NCBI GenBank assembly: GCA_902790325.1
Contig: CADARP010000014.1
Span: 85,777 to 144,014, forward strand
DNA length: 58,238 nt
From: Oscillospiraceae bacterium
Lineage (GTDB): Bacteria > Bacillota > Clostridia > Oscillospirales > Acutalibacteraceae
Direction: 5' to 3'
Shown: piece by piece, positions 54,030 to 58,238 of the stretch
How the letters are laid out: each line of letters begins with the position of its first letter
How positions within the stretch are numbered: position 1 is the stretch's first letter
Position numbers and translations under genes: made by a program
The notes under the pieces: generated by a model
Told to the model about the DNA's origin: nothing
Seen by the model: the letters and a program-made list of their open reading frames with translations, nothing else
Database searches by the model: none

Positions 54030-54114
54030 GCGTTTTTTTCGCTTTTTTCAAACATTTTCGGAGCAATATATATTATATATAAATGTATACAATATCTTGT
54101 GCCGCACGAGCCGC

Positions 54115-54143
54115 TTGACGCAAGGGCAGGTTTTCGTTATAAT
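54115..54143 (+). promoter_or_regulatory. promoter of the sialidase-like gene
   Basis: TTGACG (54115-54120), a 17-bp spacer and a perfect TATAAT (54138-54143). It diverges from the ribosomal promoter. The 5' leader of about 100 nt contains the repeat hairpin at 54183-54210. Confidence 0.88.
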
Positions 54144-54182
54144 GGAAATCGGGTCGCCGATCTGTAACGGCGTCTGACCTGC

Positions 54183-54210
54183 GGGACGATGCGGGCATCG
54201 TCCCCTACGA
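54183..54210. repeat. interspersed hairpin repeat in a 5' leader
   Basis: GGGACGATG (54183-54191), loop CGGG, CATCGTCCC (54196-54204), then CTACGA. It matches GGGCCAATG-TGGG-CATCGGCCCCTACGA near 209-236 in layout and in most bases. Confidence 0.65.
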
Positions 54211-54252
54211 TCTGCAACCGATCGCACGAATAAGAGTTAAGGAGAAAAACCT

Positions 54253-55242
54253 ATGCTGCTGTCCGCACAGAAGGAATACGTCATCGACGAATACCGTCCC
54301 ACCCTCGCCTGTCACGCGTCGACGGTGCTGCCGCTCGAAAACGGCGAAGTGCTCGCGGCGTGGTTCGGCGGAACGGCCGAGGGCAAAGACGACGTGGATA
54401 TTTATGTTTCGCGCAGGGTCGGCGCGCTGTGGTATCCGCCGCAGCACATCAGCGCCGGAGACGTGCCGCACTGGAATCCCGTGCTGTTCCGCGGCACGGA
54501 CGGCCGGATCATTCTGTACTTCAAGGCCGGCAAGCCCATCCCGCAGTGGCAGACATATTTCTGCGAATCGGCCGACGGCGGCAAAACGTGGTCTGCGCCC
54601 GCCGAGCTTGTCCCAGGCGATACATCCGGCGGCAGAGGCCCCGTCAAAAACAAACCGCTGCGCCTGGCGGACGGCACGATCCTCGCCCCCGCCTCGACCG
54701 AGCAGGGCGCATGGCTCGCGTTCATCGACGTCTCCCGCGACGACGGCAGGACGTGGACGCGCACACCCAACATCCCCGCACCGCGCTATAAAAGCGGGCG
54801 GCAGATCGCCATGATCCAGCCGACGCTGTGGGAATCCGCGCCGAACGCCGTACATGCCCTTTTCCGCACGAACCGCGGCCGTATTTACCGCAGCAACTCC
54901 GCCGACGGCGGCAAAAGCTGGTGCGAAGCATACCCGACTCCGCTGAAAAATCCGAACAGCGGCATCGACCTTGCCCGCGTTCCCGACGGGCGGGTGTTCC
55001 TGGCGCACAATCCGTGCGGCAGAAGCTGGGGCGAACGCGCGCCGCTGCTTTTGAGTGTGTCGGAGGACAACGGCGCGACGTGGCGCGAGGTGCTCACGCT
55101 CGAACGCCGCCGCACGCCGGACGACGAGTTCTCCTACCCCGCCGTCGTCAGCGACGGGAACGCGCTGCACATCACCTACACCTACCAGCGGCAGAAGATC
55201 GTTTACTGGAACATCGTGGTGGATGAGACGGAGGCGTATTGA
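54253..55242 (+). CDS. sialidase-like BNR/Asp-box protein
   Basis: 329 residues, six-bladed propeller type. Four Asp-boxes are visible: SADGGKTW (106-113), SRDDGRTW, SADGGKSW and SEDNGATW. Arg15 in DEYRPTLACHASTV could be the first of the sialidase arginine triad. There is no signal peptide, so it should act in the cytoplasm, for instance on imported oligosaccharides. Substrate is uncertain: related cytoplasmic proteins are annotated as exo-sialidases without proof, and no sialate-catabolism genes are nearby. A sigma-A promoter precedes it, and a GNAT gene follows one base after the stop. Confidence 0.8.
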   Translation: MLLSAQKEYVIDEYRPTLACHASTVLPLENGEVLAAWFGGTAEGKDDVDIYVSRRVGALWYPPQHISAGDVPHWNPVLFRGTDGRIILYFKAGKPIPQWQTYFCESADGGKTWSAPAELVPGDTSGGRGPVKNKPLRLADGTILAPASTEQGAWLAFIDVSRDDGRTWTRTPNIPAPRYKSGRQIAMIQPTLWESAPNAVHALFRTNRGRIYRSNSADGGKSWCEAYPTPLKNPNSGIDLARVPDGRVFLAHNPCGRSWGERAPLLLSVSEDNGATWREVLTLERRRTPDDEFSYPAVVSDGNALHITYTYQRQKIVYWNIVVDETEAY

Positions 55243-55243
55243 A

Positions 55244-55798
55244 ATGATCTCGCACAAAGGAACGAAGCCCATACAAACCGAAAGACTGCTGCTCCGGCGG
55301 TTCGCCGTAGAGGACGCCGAAGCCATGTTTGAAAACTGGGCGAACGATGAACGCGTGACCCGCTTCCTTTCCTTCCTGCCGCACGGCAAAGTGGAAGTCA
55401 CAAAAGAGCTTTTGGAAGGTTGGTGCGCCGCGTATGAAAAGGACAGTACGTATAATTGGGCAATAGAGTATGCGGGAACCGTGATCGGGAGTATCAGCGT
55501 CGTCGATTTCAACGCGCGAAGCGAAAGAGCCGCCATCGGCTACTGCATGGGGTTTGATTACTGGAATAAAGGTATCATGACCGAAGCTGCAAAAGCGGTC
55601 ATAGATTACCTCTTTTCCGAGGTGGGCGTAAACCGCGTGGAGATCTCGCATGCGGTCAAAAATCCCGGATCGGGCAGGGTCGCGCAGAAATGCGGCCTGC
55701 AATACGAAGGAACGCGGCGGGAATATTTCAAATCTTCAGCCGGAAAGTTTCTGGACATCGCCCTCTATGCAATTCTACGGCGTGACTGGGAACAGTAA
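55244..55798 (+). CDS. GNAT N-acetyltransferase (RimJ/RimL type)
   Basis: 184 residues. It starts with the family pattern TERLLLRRFAVEDAEAMFENW, then IGYCMGFDYWNKGIMTEAAKAVIDYLF, where the acetyl-CoA pyrophosphate loop lies, and ISHAVKNPGSGRVAQKCGLQYEG. This subgroup acetylates protein N-termini, ribosomal proteins or small molecules; the target here is unknown. The ATG at 55244 is chosen because GGAGG lies upstream inside the sialidase-like gene; longer in-frame readings overlap that gene. It is co-transcribed with it and followed by a terminator. Confidence 0.9.
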   Translation: MISHKGTKPIQTERLLLRRFAVEDAEAMFENWANDERVTRFLSFLPHGKVEVTKELLEGWCAAYEKDSTYNWAIEYAGTVIGSISVVDFNARSERAAIGYCMGFDYWNKGIMTEAAKAVIDYLFSEVGVNRVEISHAVKNPGSGRVAQKCGLQYEGTRREYFKSSAGKFLDIALYAILRRDWEQ

Positions 55799-55806
55799 AA
55801 AGTACG

Positions 55807-55847
55807 AAAGCAGGGCTCTCCCATACGGAAAGCCCTGCTTTTTGTTT
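55807..55847 (+). terminator. terminator after the GNAT gene (repeat copy 1)
   Basis: AAAGCAGGGCT (55807-55817) pairs with AGCCCTGCTTT (55831-55841), with a T-run. The 40 bp from 55808 to 55847 recur with a single base change at 56539-56578. Confidence 0.92.
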
Positions 55848-55857
55848 CACCTTTCTC

Positions 55858-56202
55858 TTACAACGGTCTTGCGTTAGCCGCAACGATTGCATCATTGACA
55901 TACTGATTCAAACTGACCCCGTTGCTTTTAGCACGTTCCGCTGCAATCCGATGCGTGCTGCGGGCTGTGCGAACCGTGAATTTTCCGCTGTATTCCTGTG
56001 CTTTTTGCGCATGAACTTCCGGAACAGGGATGTCATATTTCTTCGCCGTTTCGATCCACTCGTTTTCATTGATCTCCAACTCTCGAATCGCTTCTTCGGC
56101 GGTTTCTCCCTGTCCGACGCAGCCCTCTAACGCCGAACTTGCGGCGACCCAGAATACATGATCCTCGACTTGCATGAGATTTACTGTGAATGCATATTTC
56201 AT
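55858..56202 (-). CDS. hicB: HicB-type antitoxin
   Basis: 114 residues. The N-terminal half is the partially degraded RNase-H-like HicB fold (KYAFTVNLMQVEDHVFWVAASSALEGCVGQGETAEEAI). The C-terminal half is a ribbon-helix-helix / Arc-like DNA-binding domain (GKFTVRTARSTHRIAAERA, then GVSLNQYVNDAI). It should neutralise HicA and repress the operon. The ATG overlaps the hicA stop by 4 bp (toxin first, the usual hicAB order). The likely operator is the direct repeat at 56487-56508. Confidence 0.9.
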   Translation of the reverse strand: MKYAFTVNLMQVEDHVFWVAASSALEGCVGQGETAEEAIRELEINENEWIETAKKYDIPVPEVHAQKAQEYSGKFTVRTARSTHRIAAERAKSNGVSLNQYVNDAIVAANARPL

Positions 56203-56468
56203 TTTGACTGCTCCTCTCTGATCTTATCAATCAAGTCTTTTACCTGTTTGACGTAAGCTTCCTGAACGGTCTTTCCGTGACGCGGAATCGGAATTACTCT
56301 CATGAAGCTGCCTTTATATACGATCTTCAAATGGTTCCCGCCTGCGTCAATGATGCACCCGAAATGTTCCGCAATGGCAGAAATCTCATTGAATGTCATA
56401 TCATTCGGAATCGGTTTGCGGTACAGTTTTTCCAATTTCTTATCCAGATTTCCGCCCAAACCATTCAC
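56199..56468 (-). CDS. hicA: HicA-type mRNA-interferase toxin
   Basis: About 89 residues. It has the dsRBD-like fold with the catalytic-His segment GGNHLKIVYKGS near residues 43-54, followed by IPIPRHGKTVQEAYVKQVKDLI. HicA cuts mRNA and is held inactive by HicB. Start choice: GTG at 56468 lies on AAAGGAG, so TTG at 56459 (9 bases after it) may be the real start; both leave the domain intact. It overlaps hicB by 4 bp. The pair is more AT-rich than its neighbours. Confidence 0.9.
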   Translation of the reverse strand: MNGLGGNLDKKLEKLYRKPIPNDMTFNEISAIAEHFGCIIDAGGNHLKIVYKGSFMRVIPIPRHGKTVQEAYVKQVKDLIDKIREEQSK

Positions 56469-56486
56469 TCTCCTTTATCCTATTCA

Positions 56487-56515
56487 ATGATACCATATAT
56501 GATACCATCTGTCAA
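56487..56515 (-). promoter_or_regulatory. hicAB promoter with tandem operator repeats
   Basis: On the minus strand TTGACA (56515-56510), a 17-bp spacer and TATCAT (56492-56487). Two copies of ATGATACCAT (56487-56496 and 56499-56508, 12-bp period) cover the spacer and -10 box, fitting cooperative binding of the ribbon-helix-helix antitoxin. Confidence 0.85.
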
Positions 56516-56538
56516 CAAAATAATATTTGATTCTATTG

Positions 56539-56578
56539 AAGCAGGGCTCTCCGATACGGAAAGCCCTGCTTTTTGTTT
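56539..56578. repeat. terminator repeat copy 2, next to the MATE stop codon
   Basis: Identical to 55808-55847 except for one base (C to G in the loop). The T-run is on the plus strand, so it would stop plus-strand transcripts; on the minus strand the hairpin is followed by TTCAATAG and is a poor terminator for the MATE gene. Confidence 0.85.
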
Positions 56579-57988
56579 TTATGCCTCCGCCGTTTTCGGC
56601 AGGTGTTTGAAGAAACGTATCGCGAACGGGATGCTGACGGCAAACGTGAGCATATCCGCAGCGGCCTGCGTCGCCTGCACGCCCAGAAGTCCGACGGCCT
56701 GCGGCAGCAGCAGGATCAGCGGGATGAAGAAGATCCCCTGCCGGCACGCGGACAGCAGCGTCGATTCCCACGACCGGCCGAGCGCCTGATGGATCATGTT
56801 GGTCGGCACGATCAGCGTCTGCAGCGGCATGGCGACGCACTGCAGGCGCATCGCCAAAGCGCCGATCTCGATCACCGTCGGGTCGCCCCGGCGGAACAGC
56901 GCGACGATCTGCGGACTGCACGCGAACACGGCTGCCGACAGCACGCTCATGAGGCCGAGACTGAGAAAGACCGTGAAGCGGTATGCGGATCGCACACGGC
57001 CGTACTTCTTCGCGCCGTAGTTGTAGCCCGCCACGGGCATAAAGCCCTGCCCCACGCCGAGGGCGATGCAGAGCATGAACATGAAGACCTTGCTGACGAT
57101 GGACATCGACGCCACTGCCGCGTCGCCGAACGCCTGTGCCGCGGCTGCGTCTGCGAAACGCGTCATGCCCTCGAGAACGCCGTACCGCGCCGCCTGCCGG
57201 TTCAGCAGTACCGTCGAAATGCTCGCAAGCCCCTGCCGGCAGAACGACGGCATCCCGCAGCGCACGATCTCCGTATAGGGGCGGATCTGCCGCGCAATGT
57301 GCTTCGGGTGGAGCGAGACGTTGCTGCGGCGGAACAGGAACATGGACAAAAGCAGCGCGAAGCTGACGCACTGGCTGATGAGCGTGGCGATCGCCGCGCC
57401 GGACGTGCCGAGCTGCGCCTTGAAGATCAGCAGCGGATCGAGCGCGAGATTCAGCACCCCGCCGGTACACAACCCCACCATTGCCAGCGCCGCCTTGCCC
57501 TCGGCGCGCAGGATGTTGTTGAGCACGAACGACGCACAGATCACCGGCGCACCGAAGATGATATGCCGCCCGTATCCGACCGCATACGGCAGGATCGTGT
57601 CCGTCGCGCCCAGCAGATGCATCAGCGGACGGATCAGCACGCTGCCCAGCAGCGCGATCCCGACGCCGAGCGAGAGTGACAGGTAGAACGCGCTCGAAGC
57701 GTATCGGTTTGCGGCGTCCCGATCTTTTTCGCCGAGCTTGCGCGACAGCAGACTCCCCGCGCCCATACCGAGCGTGAAGCCGACTGCCTGAAAGACCGCC
57801 ATCAGCGAAAAGACCACGCCGACCGCTCCGCTGGCCGACGTGCCGAGCTGGGACACAAAAAACGTGTCCGCCATATTGTACACAGACGTGATCAGCATAC
57901 TGATCGTGGTGGGGATCCCCAGCCGCACGACCAGACGCGGGATCGGCGTCTGCGTCATTTTCCGATGCTGTTGTTCCTGATCGGTCAT
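56579..57988 (-). CDS. MATE-family multidrug/Na+ antiporter
   Basis: 469 residues in two six-helix halves. It starts TPIPRLVVRLGIPTTISMLITSVYNMADTFFVSQLG, the typical MATE N-terminus, with GMGAGSLLSRKLGEKDRDAAN and NNILRAEGKAALAM; the second half has GVGQGFMPVAGYNYGAKKYGRV. It exports drugs or metabolites coupled to Na+ or H+. AAAGAGG lies 9 bases before the ATG. A hairpin with GTCCCGC ends at 58011-58035 upstream. The substrate cannot be predicted. Confidence 0.94.
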   Translation of the reverse strand: MTDQEQQHRKMTQTPIPRLVVRLGIPTTISMLITSVYNMADTFFVSQLGTSASGAVGVVFSLMAVFQAVGFTLGMGAGSLLSRKLGEKDRDAANRYASSAFYLSLSLGVGIALLGSVLIRPLMHLLGATDTILPYAVGYGRHIIFGAPVICASFVLNNILRAEGKAALAMVGLCTGGVLNLALDPLLIFKAQLGTSGAAIATLISQCVSFALLLSMFLFRRSNVSLHPKHIARQIRPYTEIVRCGMPSFCRQGLASISTVLLNRQAARYGVLEGMTRFADAAAAQAFGDAAVASMSIVSKVFMFMLCIALGVGQGFMPVAGYNYGAKKYGRVRSAYRFTVFLSLGLMSVLSAAVFACSPQIVALFRRGDPTVIEIGALAMRLQCVAMPLQTLIVPTNMIHQALGRSWESTLLSACRQGIFFIPLILLLPQAVGLLGVQATQAAADMLTFAVSIPFAIRFFKHLPKTAEA

Positions 57989-58010
57989 GAATGGATGCCT
58001 CTTTACAAAA

Positions 58011-58035
58011 GCGGGACCGCTTCGTGCAGTCCCGC
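58011..58035 (-). terminator. hairpin upstream of the MATE gene
   Basis: GCGGGAC (58011-58017) pairs with GTCCCGC (58029-58035). On the minus strand it is followed by TTTTGTAAAG and then the MATE ribosome binding site; on the plus strand by CGTTTTATTG. It may end a gene outside the window or attenuate the MATE transcript. Confidence 0.5.
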
Positions 58036-58139
58036 CGTTTTATTGCTCCCCGATCAAATCGTGAATGATTTGTGCGCAGGATCGCGTCGTTCGGACAAGC
58101 AGAAATGTTCAGGATTTAGTCGGGGCGCAGCAATTATTC

Positions 58140-58238
58140 GGTTCATCACGGAAATCCGTGCAAAAGAAGGATAGGCTGCTTAACCTGAAGGCTTCCCCTG
58201 GGGGAAGCTGTCACGCGTCAGCGTGACTGATGAGGGAA
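58140..58238. repeat. interspersed repeats at the right edge
   Basis: GGTTCATCACGGAAA at 58140-58154 matches 38578-38592, and CGTGCAAA followed by AAGAAG lies shortly after both. From 58191: GCTTCCCC-TG-GGGGAAGC (58191-58208), then GTCACGC-GTCA-GCGTGAC (58210-58227), then TGATGAGGGAA. The second part resembles, from memory, a palindromic repeat family common in Oscillospirales genomes. The region 57989-58238 holds no gene. Confidence 0.65.

Noticed and set aside
57989-58238. tRNA gene at the right edge
   Set aside because: The hairpins at 58191-58227 belong to an interspersed repeat; there is no cloverleaf, TTCRANNY-type T-loop or acceptor stem.

Overview
The window is GC-rich chromosomal DNA, apart from one AT-richer patch at about 26.4-28.0 kb. 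It most likely comes from an uncultured Gram-positive gut member of the Clostridia (Oscillospirales/Ruminococcaceae-like). Supporting signs are the S10-spc-alpha gene order with an L14e-like KOW gene between map and infA, zinc-binding (C+) forms of S4, S14 and L36, AGGAGG-type ribosome binding sites, secreted phosphoesterases ending in dockerin modules, and several families of short palindromic interspersed repeats. The organism is inferred from gene content only.

Left to right. 1-437: palindromic repeats, no gene. 438-4082 (minus): a secreted endonuclease/exonuclease/phosphatase-fold protein, then nadE-pncB (NAD salvage) and a small secreted protein. 4434-4694 (plus): a small membrane protein with its own promoter and terminator. 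4771-22394 (minus): one tightly packed run of 11 genes from a single visible promoter: YfhO-like membrane protein, glycosyltransferase, polymerase/ligase, glycosyltransferase, UDP-glucose dehydrogenase, tyrosine kinase, trkA, trkH, radC, uvrB, uvrA. It joins surface-polysaccharide synthesis, potassium uptake and DNA repair.

22544-27970 (minus, accessory): a MerR regulator carrying two membrane helices and a zinc ribbon, overlapping a YhfC-type intramembrane protease gene; a DUF3784-like membrane protein; a secreted or lipoprotein of unknown family; a TfoX-N protein; an Mrr-type endonuclease; a four-helix-bundle protein. A 170-bp array of hairpins separated by CGATAT-type spacers lies between the last gene and rlmD/rumA, and it supplies rumA's stop codon. 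28141-30892 (minus): trxB, a GDPD-family phosphodiesterase and rumA. 31026-38212 (plus): a structured leader with a 27-codon ORF ahead of mgtE, then two paralogous secreted metallophosphoesterases with dockerins, then a secreted protein of unknown function.

38213-38785 holds nested interspersed repeats and two terminators. 38786-53685 (minus) is a 31-gene S10-spc-alpha ribosomal cluster with a consensus promoter and a leader of about 300 nt; adk is missing between secY and map. 54253-55798 (plus) is a sialidase-like BNR protein and a GNAT acetyltransferase. 55858-56468 (minus) is a HicA/HicB toxin-antitoxin pair lying between two near-identical 40-bp terminator copies. 56579-57988 (minus) is a MATE transporter. 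The right edge runs into another interspersed repeat.

The best candidates for undescribed biology are: (1) the membrane-anchored MerR plus YhfC protease pair with a MerR-type promoter of 19-bp spacing and a 13-bp palindrome; (2) the mgtE leader; (3) the symmetric hairpin array between rumA and the four-helix-bundle gene; (4) the HicAB pair inside a duplicated terminator.
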